Below the pieces are notes generated by a model. It was not told the origin of the DNA. It searched no databases and worked only from the letters and a program-made list of their open reading frames with translations. Of a stretch of 64,000 bases of DNA, positions 8,797 through 17,576 are shown one piece after another. Source of the DNA: Paracoccus pantotrophus (GTDB lineage: Bacteria; Pseudomonadota; Alphaproteobacteria; Rhodobacterales; Rhodobacteraceae); NCBI RefSeq assembly GCF_008824185.1, contig NZ_CP044425.1, positions 248,001-312,000 on the forward strand. The letters are read 5' to 3'. Both the position numbers and the translations under genes were made by a program. The stretch's first letter is position 1. Every line of letters starts with the position of its first letter.

Positions 8797-9716
8797 ATGG
8801 GACATCTGAAACTGCCCGAAGGCAGGAAGATCGCCGTGAACCTGGGCGTGGATTTCGACGCGCAGTCGCTTTGGCTCGGCGGCTTCAACCGGCCGTCGCC
8901 GTCATTCATGTCGCGCGGCGAATTCGGCGCCGAGGTCGGCACGCCGCGCCTGCTTGCCCTGTTTCGCAAGCATGACATCCGGATGACCTTCTTCACCCCC
9001 GGCCATACCGTCGACACCTTCCCTGCGATCAACAGGAAGGTCTTCGATGCCGGGCACGAGATCGCCCGTCACGGCTATCATCACGAGAACCCGACGCCGA
9101 TCGGGCGCGATACCGAGCGGCGGCTGATCGACCTGGCCTTCGCCACCTACCAGAAGCATTTCGGCACCCGCCCGACCGGCTGCCGCTCGCCCTATTGGGA
9201 TTACAGCGAGAACACGCTGGACCTGATCGAGGAGGCGGGGTTTCTCTATGACAGCCAGCCTGATGGCGCGCGATCTGGTGCCCTATCGCCCGCGGCGCGG
9301 GCAGGTGCGCCGGGAGCAGGGCAATGTCGCCGGCCCGGCCAGCAGGGTGCTGGAGATCCCGGTCAGCTGGTATCTCGATGACTTCCCGGCCCTGGCCTAT
9401 ACCGGCAACCAGGAAGGCATGTCGGATACCGATGCGGTGCTGCACCGCAGGAAGGACATCTTAGACTACGCCTATGCCCATCAGGAAAACGGCGTCTATG
9501 CCATGGCCCTGCATCCGCAGATCATCGGCCAGGCCCATCACATGATCATGCTGGAGCGCCTGATCGAGCATATCAAGCGCCATGCGGGCGTCTGGTTCGC
9601 GACCTGCGACGAGATCGCCCGCCCCTGGGTCGACGACGACCGCGAAAAGATGGCCCTGCCGGATGCGCGCAGCGTCGAGCCGATGCCGGCCGATTACGGC
9701 TGGCCCGCATCAGGAG
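8797..9716 (+). pseudogene. Polysaccharide deacetylase family protein, frameshifted
   Basis: Remnant of a NodB-fold (carbohydrate esterase 4-like) hydrolase. The first frame gives the N-terminal half, including NLGVDFD (metal Asp region), FFTPGHTVD and HEIARHGYHHE (the two metal His). One extra base near 9253 moves the rest, starting at SLMARDLVPYRP, into the next frame, which continues through PVSWYLDDFPAL and ALHPQIIG to about residue 300. No stop is found near the expected end, so the 3' boundary is approximate and a further lesion near 9716 is likely. Bacterial relatives act on cyclic amides or N-acyl groups as often as on polysaccharides, which would suit the adjacent hydrolase remnant. 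Confidence 0.75.
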
Positions 9717-9815
9717 ACCTGCGCCCGGCCGGTCCGGGCGCAAGTTTCATCTGCTCCGGGCGCGGACGTCCTCTATCATCCCAATGTCCGCATGAGGGGA
9801 TATGGGAGGGCGAGC

Positions 9816-11529
9816 ATGCGGGTTGCTGGTCATGCCTCGTCACGAAGGACGGGCTGGAGGAACTCGAGGACCAGCAGCGCCTTCTGTTCGTCGCCGGGCT
9901 GCCGCAGGTCGTCTCGCCGGCGCGATCCTTCCTCGGCAGCGGTCTGGAACTGGCCGATTTCATCCATATCAACGGGGGCGGCTGGTATCTTGCCCGGCTG
10001 CGGCCGGCCCCGGCAACCCTCCATCCGGCCGCCGCCGGCCTGCATCTGGAACGGATCGAGCCGCCCGGAGGAATGACGGCGCGGGAACTCGATGTCCTGA
10101 CCCTCGTGGCGGCGGGCTGTTCCAACGACAACATCGGTGCCCGCCTTGCCGTCCGCCCCCCGCACCGTCGCCAAGCCTGTCGAGCATCTTTCGGCCAAGC
10201 TGCGGGTCCGGAGCCGCAGCCTGCTGGCCGGGATCGCGCTTGAGCGGGGGCTTTTGCGCCTGCCCGTGCCCCGGGGGTGCGGACGGGCAGGCGCTTGCCT
10301 TGCTCCGGCTTGACGCAGGCACCGGGCCTCCGCTTCGGCCGATGACCCGGTCCCGGCGGCCACCCAGGCTGCGCCCGATCCATGTCGGCCTGCCTTATCC
10401 TGCTGCGGGGCGCGGCGCTTCGGACGCGACCGAGATGGTGAACGGGGCCGCGCTTGCGGTGGCCGAGGCCAACGCTCGGGGCGGCATCCACGGCCGCGAG
10501 CTGCGGCTTGTGCCGAAGCCGTTCCACAACCGCGATGACATCGCTGCGCTTGCCGCCTATCGCGCGCTGATCGAGGAGGAGTCGAGGCGATCACGGCCGG
10601 ATATGCCTGCTATTCGCCGCAGGTCCACGACCTGATCGGCGAGGCACGCCTGTCCTATCTGCATGCCGCCACGATGAACCACGCGGTCGAGCGGGTGCGC
10701 GACAGCCGGCTGCGGCTGGGCAATATCTTCCAGTCCTGTGCCAGCGACATCAACTATGCCCAGGGCCTGGTGTGCTTCATGGCCGGGCTGGGTCCGCAGA
10801 CGGCGCTGGCGCGGCGGTTGGCGGTGGTAGTGCCGAAAGCGAAGGCCATGGATATGGGCATGGCGGCGCTGGCCGAGGGGCTGGACCGGCAGGGCTGGCA
10901 GCTTCAGCCGATGCCGGTCGACACGGCCGAGCCGGATTGCTGGCAGCGGGTCGTCACCGGCCTGCACCAGCTGGAACCGGGGGTGGTGAGGCCGGCCTCG
11001 TTCTTCGTCGAGGACGCGATCCCCTTCCAGCGGGCGTCCCGGGACAATCCGGTCAGGGCGCTGGTCTATCTGATCTACAGCCCTCGGCGCCCTGCTATCG
11101 CCAGGAACTTGGCCGGCTGGGCAAGGGGGTGATCTGGGCCACCACCAGCGGCCTTTAGACCGACATGATCGGAGCCACCTTCCGGCAGAGGTATTTTGCC
11201 CGCAACGGCAGCCATCCGGGAAATTCGCAGGCCGGGCTGGCCTATGACCGGGTCGGCCTGTTGCTGGGATCCTGGCAGCGCGCCGGCCATCCCCGCGCCT
11301 TCGACAAGATGATCGCGGATCTGCGGACCTCGATCAACCGCGGCGTCAACGGTTCCCGTTATTTCGGCAACGAGGGCCAGCTCGGCTGGCCTATCCGGAC
11401 GACACGCTGGATCTGTCGATCAGCCAGGCCCATCTGATTCACCAATTGCAGCAAGGGCGCGATGTGGTCCTTGCCCCCGCACCCTATGCCTCGGCCAGCC
11501 TGACCGCGCCGCCCTGGTCCGGCAGGTAG
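9816..11529 (+). pseudogene. LuxR-type HTH fused to a periplasmic-binding-protein domain, multiply disrupted
   Basis: Joining frames gives one protein of roughly 560 residues. An N-terminal segment (AGLPQVVSPARSFLGS, then INGGGWYLARLR) leads into a LuxR-type helix-turn-helix (TARELDVLTLVAAGCS, then RTVAKHVEHLSAKL). The C-terminal half is a type 1 binding-protein domain of the branched-chain amino acid/amide receptor class (GRGASDATEMVNGAALAVAE near 10410, then LSYLHAATMNH near 10650). Frame changes are needed near 9840, 10150, 10580, 11090 and 11385, and an in-frame TAG interrupts it at 11157. In an intact form this would be a cytoplasmic regulator sensing a small molecule through a transporter-receptor fold. 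A GGGAGGGCGAGC site precedes the likely start. The gene is dead as read here. Confidence 0.7.
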
Positions 11530-11571
11530 CTATGGCTTGCGGTTCTGCGATGGTAAAGGACCATCCCGATC

Positions 11572-11718
11572 CTACAAGGCGAGGCTGAGGTATTTGATCT
11601 CCAGATATTCCTCCAGCCCGTATTTCGATCCCTCGCGGCCCAGCCCCGAGGCCTTCACGCCGCCGAAAGGCGCGACCTCGTTGGAGATGGCGCCCGAGTT
11701 GATCCCGACCATGACATC
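11572..11718 (-). pseudogene. C-terminal fragment of a succinate-semialdehyde-type aldehyde dehydrogenase
   Basis: Only the last 45-50 codons of an aldehyde dehydrogenase remain. The frame reads MVGINSGAISNEVAPFGG, then KASGLGREGSKYG, then LEEYLEIKYL, ending at the stop at 11572-11574. This is the invariant C-terminal region of the GabD subfamily, which oxidises succinate or glutarate semialdehyde. Everything upstream, including the catalytic Cys, is missing. The fragment abuts truncated hyuB on the same strand, so the two 5'/3' ends were probably joined by a deletion. Confidence 0.85.
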
Positions 11719-12368
11719 GCGGCGCGGACGGTATCGACGCCGTAGCGGTCGCAGGCGCGCTGCAACTCCTGCTCGGCCGCCAGCAGCGCGCCCAGATGCG
11801 CCTGCACGTCGCCCTTGATGAAATGCGGCGTGCGCGAGTTGTTCAGGATGATCGCCAGAAGATCCTCGTTCAGCTTGCCGCCGGAATAGATCTTCAGCGG
11901 CGGCAGGCGCAGGCCCTCGGCGGCGATATGGGTGGAAAACGCCTGGCCGCCGGCGCCGCCGCCGCCCAGATCCATCCAGTGGCCGCGGCTGACGCCATAG
12001 CCGATCAGCTGGCCCTTGTAGAAGATCGGCTTGGTGAAGGTGATGTCGTTGATATGGGTGCCGCCCCGATAGGGGTCGTTCAGCACCAGCACGTCGCCTT
12101 CATGCACGTTCTGCGGGCCGACGCCCTTCACCGCCTCCTCGGCCGAGAACTTCATCGCGGCCAGGTGGACCGGGCAGTTGGCCGCCTGGCTGAGCAGCTG
12201 CAGGTCCGCGTCATAGATCGCGTTCGAGAAATCCAGCATATCCGCCAGGATCGGCGAGAAGGACGACCGCTGAAGCACCGTGGCCATCCGGTCCGAGGCG
12301 AATTCGAAGATGCTGCGCATGACCTCGAAGGTGATCGGGTCGATGTCGATATCGCTGTGTTGGCTCAT
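11719..12368 (-). pseudogene. hyuB: Hydantoinase/oxoprolinase subunit B, 3'-truncated
   Basis: About 217 residues of an HyuB-type subunit. It starts at ATG 12368 behind GAGGGGAAAG and shows IDPITFEVMR, LNDPYRGGTHINDITF and the GGGGAGGQAF region. Full-length HyuB proteins have about 550 residues. Here the sequence follows the family up to about CDRYGVDTVRAA and then runs into the aldehyde dehydrogenase tail in a different frame, with an artificial C terminus near 11655. It lies 14 bases after hyuA and would have been its partner. The loss should inactivate the ATP-dependent hydantoinase or related amidohydrolase. Confidence 0.88.
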
Positions 12369-12382
12369 GTCTTTCCCCTCCC

Positions 12383-14413
12383 TCAGATTTCGATGTCGAT
12401 GACCAGCGCGCCCATGGCGTTGACATGGGCATGCGTCTGGGGCGGCAGGACGGTGCAGGCGTGATCGTATTCGATGATCGCCGGGCCTTCGATCCGGTGA
12501 TGGGTGGTCAGCGCCTCGCCTTCATAGACGTCGCACCGGGTCCATTCGCCGTCGAAATAGACGTCGCGCTGGCCCTTGACGGCCGCCCTGTCGTCCTCGG
12601 AATAATACAGCTCGACCGGGGGCGGATCGTCCATCCGGCCGATGGCGGTGACGCTGAACGAGACGAAGGCCGGGGCGAAATCGTCCGAGCTGACGCCGAA
12701 TTCCTGCAGGTGGACGCCGTGGAACGCTTCCTCGATGCCGGGCAGGTGGCCGGCGGTCAGCACGCCGTTCGGCAGCGGCGTGTCGACCTCGTAGGACTGG
12801 CCGACATAGCGCATCTGCGCGCTGCGGATGATCTCGATCCCGGCCGCATCGGCAAAGCCCTGCTGGATCAGCTCCTTGCGGGCGCGGGTCTCCAGGTCGT
12901 CCAGGATCGCGTTCACGCGGTCCAGGTCGGCCTCCTTGACCGGCGCGTAATAGAACTGCTCGATGTCCTGGCGCAAGTCCATGACCGTCGCGCCGAAGGC
13001 CGAGGCGACGCCCGCGTGGGGCGGCACGATGACCTTGGGAATGTTCATCGATCTGGCGACGAAGCAGGCCGCCAGCGCACCCGCGCCGCCGAAGCTCGCG
13101 TAGACGAAATCGCGCGGATCGCGGCCGCGGGCGACCAGCACCTTCTTGACCGCCTGCGCCATGTATTCGCAGCCGATGCGGATCATGCCCTCGGCGGTGG
13201 CCAGCGGGGACAGGCCGATCTCGGCGGCGAGCTTGTCCATCGCCTTGCGGGCGGCATCGACGTCAAGGTCGATCTTGCCGTTCAGCGTCGGGTCCAGCCG
13301 GCCCAAGAGCAGGTTGGCGTCGGTGATGGTAGGCTGGGTGCCGCCGCGGCCATAGCAGACCGGGCCGGGTTCGGAACCCGCGCTTTTCGGCCCGACGCGC
13401 AGCGAGCCGCCGGCATCGACCCAGCCGATCGAGCCGCCGCCCGAGCCGACGCTGTGGATGTCCAGCATCGGCACGACGATCGGCACCTCCCATTCCAGTT
13501 CGTGGTCGCGGGTGATCAGCCCCTTGCCATGCTCGACGATGGACACGTCGAAGCTGGTGCCGCCGACATCGGTGTGCAGGATACGATCGAAGCCGCTCTG
13601 CTCGGTCAGGTAGCCGGCATAGGCGACGCCGCCGGCGGGGCCGGATTCCAGCATGTCCTCGGGGTGCTGGCGCGCCGCCTCGGCCGACATGACGCCGCCG
13701 CTGCTTTTCAGGATCAAGAGCTTGCCGGCAAAGCCGTGGCGCGCCAGCCGGTTCTCCAGGTCGTCCATGTATTTCACCATCACCGGCATGCAGGCAGCGC
13801 GGACGGCAGTGGTGACGAAGCGGCCATGCTCGCGAAAGATCGGCCGGGTTTCCGAGGACAGCACGATGTGGATGTCCGGGCAGGTCTCGCGCAGGATGTC
13901 GCGCATCTGCTCTTCGTGCCGGCCGCTGGCATAGGAGTTGATGAAGCCGATGGCGACCGAGGGGATGCCCGCCGCCTTGATCCTCTCGGCCACCGCGCGC
14001 GCGGCGGCGACGTCCAGCGGACGCTCGGTCTCGCCGCGGACATTGGTCCGCTCGGGCACGGTATAGCGATAGCGGCGCTTGATGATCGGCTTGGGCTTCG
14101 TCTGATAGGGGTCATAGAGATGCTGGCGGTGCTGCCGGCCGATCTCGATGGTGTCGCGAAAGCCTTCGGTGGTGATGAAGGCGGCGTCGGGGTAGCTGCG
14201 CTCGATCAGGGCATTGGTTGCCGTGGTCGTGCCGTGCATGAGATACGAGATGTCGGAAATCTCGATCCCGGCCTTTTCGATCGATTCCAGAACGGCGATC
14301 GAGCGATCCTGCTTTGTCGTCAGGACTTTTGCGGTCACCTGCCTGCCGGTTTTCTCCTCCCAGGCAAACAGGTCCGTAAACGTCCCGCCGACGTCGATTC
14401 CGACCCTCCACAT
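12383..14413 (-). CDS. hyuA: Hydantoinase/oxoprolinase subunit A
   Basis: Large ATP-binding subunit of an N-methylhydantoinase/5-oxoprolinase-type enzyme, which opens cyclic amides such as N-methylhydantoins at the cost of ATP. The 676-residue protein has the N-terminal actin-like phosphate motif GIDVGGTFTD, the MHGTTTATNALIER motif near residue 59, a second nucleotide-binding segment with LHTDVGGTSFDVS near residue 284, and GGSIGWVD near residue 327. Length is normal. Its partner hyuB, immediately downstream, is truncated, so this subunit may have no function. The GntR gene 130 bases upstream on the same strand may regulate it. A GGGAGGA ribosome site supports the start. Confidence 0.92.
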   Translation of the reverse strand: MWRVGIDVGGTFTDLFAWEEKTGRQVTAKVLTTKQDRSIAVLESIEKAGIEISDISYLMHGTTTATNALIERSYPDAAFITTEGFRDTIEIGRQHRQHLYDPYQTKPKPIIKRRYRYTVPERTNVRGETERPLDVAAARAVAERIKAAGIPSVAIGFINSYASGRHEEQMRDILRETCPDIHIVLSSETRPIFREHGRFVTTAVRAACMPVMVKYMDDLENRLARHGFAGKLLILKSSGGVMSAEAARQHPEDMLESGPAGGVAYAGYLTEQSGFDRILHTDVGGTSFDVSIVEHGKGLITRDHELEWEVPIVVPMLDIHSVGSGGGSIGWVDAGGSLRVGPKSAGSEPGPVCYGRGGTQPTITDANLLLGRLDPTLNGKIDLDVDAARKAMDKLAAEIGLSPLATAEGMIRIGCEYMAQAVKKVLVARGRDPRDFVYASFGGAGALAACFVARSMNIPKVIVPPHAGVASAFGATVMDLRQDIEQFYYAPVKEADLDRVNAILDDLETRARKELIQQGFADAAGIEIIRSAQMRYVGQSYEVDTPLPNGVLTAGHLPGIEEAFHGVHLQEFGVSSDDFAPAFVSFSVTAIGRMDDPPPVELYYSEDDRAAVKGQRDVYFDGEWTRCDVYEGEALTTHHRIEGPAIIEYDHACTVLPPQTHAHVNAMGALVIDIEI

Positions 14414-14543
14414 GGCGTCCTCCCTTGCGTGCTGTTTTAGGCTCGCCTGAGGATCTCCTCATCGGGGGCTTTTCGGCAATCATACGAAAACAGGAATCGC
14501 AGCAGGGGTTTCGTGCTTTCGCAGGATACCGGTCAGCGCGACC

Positions 14544-15224
14544 TCAACCCTTGCCCGTGCTGGCCGGCAGATGGTGCAGCAGGGATGAGCAGGCAGCCAT
14601 GATATGATCGTAGACGAGCTTGCCCGCCTTTTCCGCATCGCCCGCGCGGCAGGCGGCGAGGATCTGGCGATGTTCGCGATCCGCGGTGCCCTGGCCATGC
14701 GAGAGGGCAAGCTGGATGCGCAGGTAACGTTCCAGCCGATCATTGACCGAGCGGATGGTGCTGACCAGGAAAGGCCGCTGCGCATCCAGATACAGGCGGC
14801 TGTGGAACTGCCAGTTCAGCGCCGACCATTGCGCAACATCGGTTTCGCGGGCGAAGGCGTCGCAAAGGGCCTCGGCCTCGACAAAGGTTTCCGGCGTCAT
14901 ATGCGGCACCGACAGCTTGATGGCGGCCGATTCCAGGATGGCACGGGTCTCGAAGATCTGGGCGATCTCGGGTTCGGAGACCGAGGTGACGATGGCGCCC
15001 TTGTTGCGCTGGAACTCGACCAGCCCCTCGGCCTCCAGCCGTTTCAGCGCCTCGCGGACCGGGATCTTGCTGACGTTGAACATCCGCGCGACATCGTCCT
15101 GGCGGATCGGCTCACCCTCGTCCAGCGATCCGTCGGCGATGGAATCGCGGATGAATTTCAGGATGATGTCCGAGGCGGTCGGGGCCTTCCCCAGGTTGGG
15201 AACCTCTGCTTCCTTGAATGGCAT
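14544..15224 (-). CDS. GntR family transcriptional regulator (FadR/FCD subfamily)
   Basis: DNA-binding regulator of 226 residues. It has an N-terminal winged helix (about residues 15-80, with the GntR signature ARMFNVSKIPVREALKRLEA) and a C-terminal all-helical FCD domain (about 90-215). FCD proteins bind small carboxylic acids, often with a metal held by Asp and His residues; NWQFHSRLY near residue 143 and REHRQIL near residue 182 supply such histidines. It is divergent from the racemase/cyclodeaminase pair and upstream of hyuA on its own strand. FCD regulators commonly bind GTATAC-centred palindromes, and such a site lies at 15387-15394. An imperfect inverted repeat (GATAT...ATATC, 15256-15273) just before its own start suggests autoregulation. 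Confidence 0.92.
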   Translation of the reverse strand: MPFKEAEVPNLGKAPTASDIILKFIRDSIADGSLDEGEPIRQDDVARMFNVSKIPVREALKRLEAEGLVEFQRNKGAIVTSVSEPEIAQIFETRAILESAAIKLSVPHMTPETFVEAEALCDAFARETDVAQWSALNWQFHSRLYLDAQRPFLVSTIRSVNDRLERYLRIQLALSHGQGTADREHRQILAACRAGDAEKAGKLVYDHIMAACSSLLHHLPASTGKG

Positions 15225-15376
15225 CCCGCTCGCTCCACGCTTGAACTGCTTGCAAGATATGGTAGCCGATATCCTATCGCAAGGAACGGCAGTTTCCCGG
15301 TTGCAGAGATGCAGGCCGGTCGACCTGCGGGCACCGCCGATGCCGCTTGACAGGTCCAGATGGGTCGGGCAGGGTG

Positions 15377-15403
15377 ATCATAATATCGTATACGGAATAT
15401 GAT
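15377..15403. promoter_or_regulatory. Palindromic operator upstream of the second racemase operon
   Basis: A 27-bp near-palindrome has a perfect 8-bp core, CGTATACG (15387-15394), and outer arms ATCATA (15377-15382) and TATGAT (15398-15403). It lies 31 bases before the racemase-homologue start and about 150 bases from the divergent GntR gene. Thirteen bases (AATATCGTATACG) recur exactly at 37709-37721 before the orphan ProX gene. A GTATAC centre is what FCD-type GntR proteins usually bind. A TTGACA at 15347 may be the -35 element, although no good -10 is spaced to it. Confidence 0.7.
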
Positions 15404-15433
15404 TACTCTGCTTCCACACCCGAGCGAGGAAAA

Positions 15434-16462
15434 ATGCGCACATCCAAGGTCGTGCATGTCGTGTCCTGCCATGCCGAAGGCGAGGTCGGCGATGTCATCG
15501 TCGGCGGCGTCGCCCCGCCGCCGGGCGAGACGGTCTGGGACCAGTCGCGCTGGATCGCCGAAGACGAGACCCTGCGCAACCTCGTCCTGAACGAGCCGCG
15601 CGGCGGCGTGTTCCGCCATGTCAACCTGCTGGTGCCGCCCAAGGATCCGCGCGCCCAGATGGGCTGGATCATCATGGAGCCGGCAGATACGCCGCCGATG
15701 TCCGGCTCGAACTCGATCTGCGTGGCGACGGTGCTGCTCGATACCGGCATCATTCCCATGCAGGAGCCGGTGACGCGCATGGTGCTGGAGCCGCCGGGGG
15801 GCCTGATCGAGGTCGAGGCCGAATGCCGGGGCGGCAAGGCCGAGCGCATCCGGGTTCGCAACGTGCCCTCTTTCGCCGACCGGCTGGATGCGCAGATCGA
15901 GGTCGAGGGGCTGGGCACGATCACCGTGGACACCGCCTATGGCGGCGACAGTTTCGTGCTGGTCGATGCGGCCTCGGTCGGGATGCGCATCGCCCCCGAT
16001 CAGGCGCGCGACCTGGCCCAGATGGGGGTGCGGATCACCCGCGCCGCCAACGAACAGCTGGGCTTCCGCCACCCGGCAAACGACTGGAACCATATCTCGT
16101 TCTGCCAGTTCACCGATCCCCTGAGCAAGAAGGACGGGGTGCTTTACGGCAGGAATGCCGTCGCGATCCGTCCGGGCAAGATCGACCGCTCTCCGACCGG
16201 GACGGGCTGCTCGGCACGGATGGCGGTGCTGCATGCGCGCGGACAGATGAAACTCGGGGACCGCTTCGTCGGCCGCTCGATCCTCGACACCGAGTTCCAT
16301 TGTTCGATTGCCGATGAGGTCGACCTGAACGGGAAACCGGCCATCCGCCCGATCATCTCGGGCCGGGCCTGGATCATCGGGACGAAACAGTTGATGGTCG
16401 ATCCGGCCGACCCGTTCCAGGGCGGCTATCGCCTGTCGGATACCTGGCCGGCGGATCTGTAA
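15434..16462 (+). CDS. Proline racemase family protein, second copy
   Basis: A 342-residue paralogue of the protein at 4160-5200, recognisable throughout (CHAEGEVGDVIVGG at the N terminus, GRAWIIGTKQLMVDP near the C terminus). It too lacks both catalytic cysteines: the first loop is MSGSN with Ser90 and the second is DRSPTGTGCSAR with Thr255. The start is fixed by GAGCGAGG a few bases before ATG 15434. It is 17 bases upstream of an ornithine-cyclodeaminase-family gene, whose relatives reduce delta1-pyrroline-2-carboxylate, so a trans-3-hydroxyproline dehydratase role is the best guess. It probably responds to the GntR protein through the palindrome just upstream. Confidence 0.88.
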   Translation: MRTSKVVHVVSCHAEGEVGDVIVGGVAPPPGETVWDQSRWIAEDETLRNLVLNEPRGGVFRHVNLLVPPKDPRAQMGWIIMEPADTPPMSGSNSICVATVLLDTGIIPMQEPVTRMVLEPPGGLIEVEAECRGGKAERIRVRNVPSFADRLDAQIEVEGLGTITVDTAYGGDSFVLVDAASVGMRIAPDQARDLAQMGVRITRAANEQLGFRHPANDWNHISFCQFTDPLSKKDGVLYGRNAVAIRPGKIDRSPTGTGCSARMAVLHARGQMKLGDRFVGRSILDTEFHCSIADEVDLNGKPAIRPIISGRAWIIGTKQLMVDPADPFQGGYRLSDTWPADL

Positions 16463-16479
16463 GGGGGGATCGCTTATCC

Positions 16480-17430
16480 ATGACGAGCAACGGCTCTGCT
16501 CCGCAATTCCTGTCCTATGAGGCCGCGATCGGCCGGCTGGACTGGTCGGACGCCGTCGAGGCCCTGCGCCAGGGCCATGCGCTGCCCCGGGCCCAGATCC
16601 GCGACGTGTTCCTGGGACCGCCCACCGGCACGATGATGAGCCGCTCGGCCTGGATCGAGGGGCTGGGCTACGGCGCCAAGACCTTCACCGTCTTCGACGG
16701 CAACGCGGCGCGCGGCCTGCCGACGGTGCAGGGCGCGATGCTGGTCTTTGACGGCGAAACCGGCTCGCTGCAAGCCATCGTCGACAGCCCGCTGGTGACC
16801 GAGATCAAGACCGCCGCCGATTCCGTGCTGGGCGCCAGCCTGCTGGCGCGCCCGGACAGCCGGCACCTGCTGATCGTCGGCGCGGGGACCGTCGCGACCA
16901 GCCTGGTCAAGGCCTATACCGCGGTCCTGCCGGGAATCGAACGGGTCTCGGTCTGGTCGCGCCGCCCGGAACAGGCGCGGGAACTGGTCGCCGGCATGTC
17001 GGGCGTCAAAGCCGAACTGGTGGCGGTCGAGGATCTGCAGGACGCGGTCGGGCTGGCCGACATCGTCTCCTCGGCCACCATGGCGCGGCAGCCGGTGATC
17101 CTGGGCGACTGGGTGCGGCCCGGCACCCATGTCGACCTGATCGGCGCCTTCAAGGCCGACATGCGCGAGGCCGACGATGCGCTGATGGGCAAGGCCGCGC
17201 TGTTCGTGGACAGCCGCGAGACCACGCTCGGCCATATCGGCGAGTTAATGTTGCCCATCGCCTCGGGCGCGATCACGGAAGACAGCGTGCTGGGCGATCT
17301 CTACGATCTCGTGCGCCCCGACGCCCGCCGGCGGCAGGCGAATGACGAGATCACCCTGTTCAAGAACGGCGGCGGTGCGCATCTGGACCTGATGATCGCG
17401 TCCTGGATCGCCCGGGTCATGGCGGGCTGA
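16480..17430 (+). CDS. Ornithine cyclodeaminase/mu-crystallin family, probable delta1-pyrroline-2-carboxylate reductase
   Basis: NAD(P)-binding protein of 316 residues in the ornithine cyclodeaminase family. The Rossmann motif IVGAGTVATSLVKAY is near residue 128, and the family's substrate-side GYGAKTFTVFDGN is near residue 64. The family covers ornithine cyclodeaminase, ketimine reductases and delta1-pyrroline-2-carboxylate reductases of hydroxyproline pathways. Coupling to a proline-racemase homologue makes the last the likeliest role. It would be the functional counterpart of the unrelated Ldh2-type reductase at 3127-4143. The operon ends here, with a bidirectional terminator before the convergent formaldehyde dehydrogenase gene. 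Confidence 0.87.
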   Translation: MTSNGSAPQFLSYEAAIGRLDWSDAVEALRQGHALPRAQIRDVFLGPPTGTMMSRSAWIEGLGYGAKTFTVFDGNAARGLPTVQGAMLVFDGETGSLQAIVDSPLVTEIKTAADSVLGASLLARPDSRHLLIVGAGTVATSLVKAYTAVLPGIERVSVWSRRPEQARELVAGMSGVKAELVAVEDLQDAVGLADIVSSATMARQPVILGDWVRPGTHVDLIGAFKADMREADDALMGKAALFVDSRETTLGHIGELMLPIASGAITEDSVLGDLYDLVRPDARRRQANDEITLFKNGGGAHLDLMIASWIARVMAG

Positions 17431-17525
17431 GAGCCGGGCCGGGAAGCAGCCATTCCCCGCTGGTGAGCGGTCCATCCGCTCCCCATCAGCCGGCAGGCCA
17501 TGAGGTTTCGGCTTTATCGAAACGA

Positions 17526-17554
17526 AAGGCCGGACAAGATCCTTGGCCGGCCTT
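17526..17554. terminator. Bidirectional terminator hairpin
   Basis: AAGGCCGG and CCGGCCTT (17526-17533 and 17547-17554) flank an inner CAAG-ATC-CTTG, giving a near-continuous 13-bp stem with one mismatch and a 3-base loop. It sits between the convergent 3' ends of the cyclodeaminase and formaldehyde dehydrogenase genes, with A/T residues at both outer edges, so it can serve both transcripts. Confidence 0.75.
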
Positions 17555-17576
17555 CCCGCGTTGCGGACCTGCCGGC

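Noticed and set aside
9248..10243. One intact 331-codon protein covering the deacetylase C-terminal half and the LuxR N-terminal part
   Set aside because: It joins two unrelated genes through loss of a stop or frame. Each half belongs to a different family and their other parts lie in other frames.
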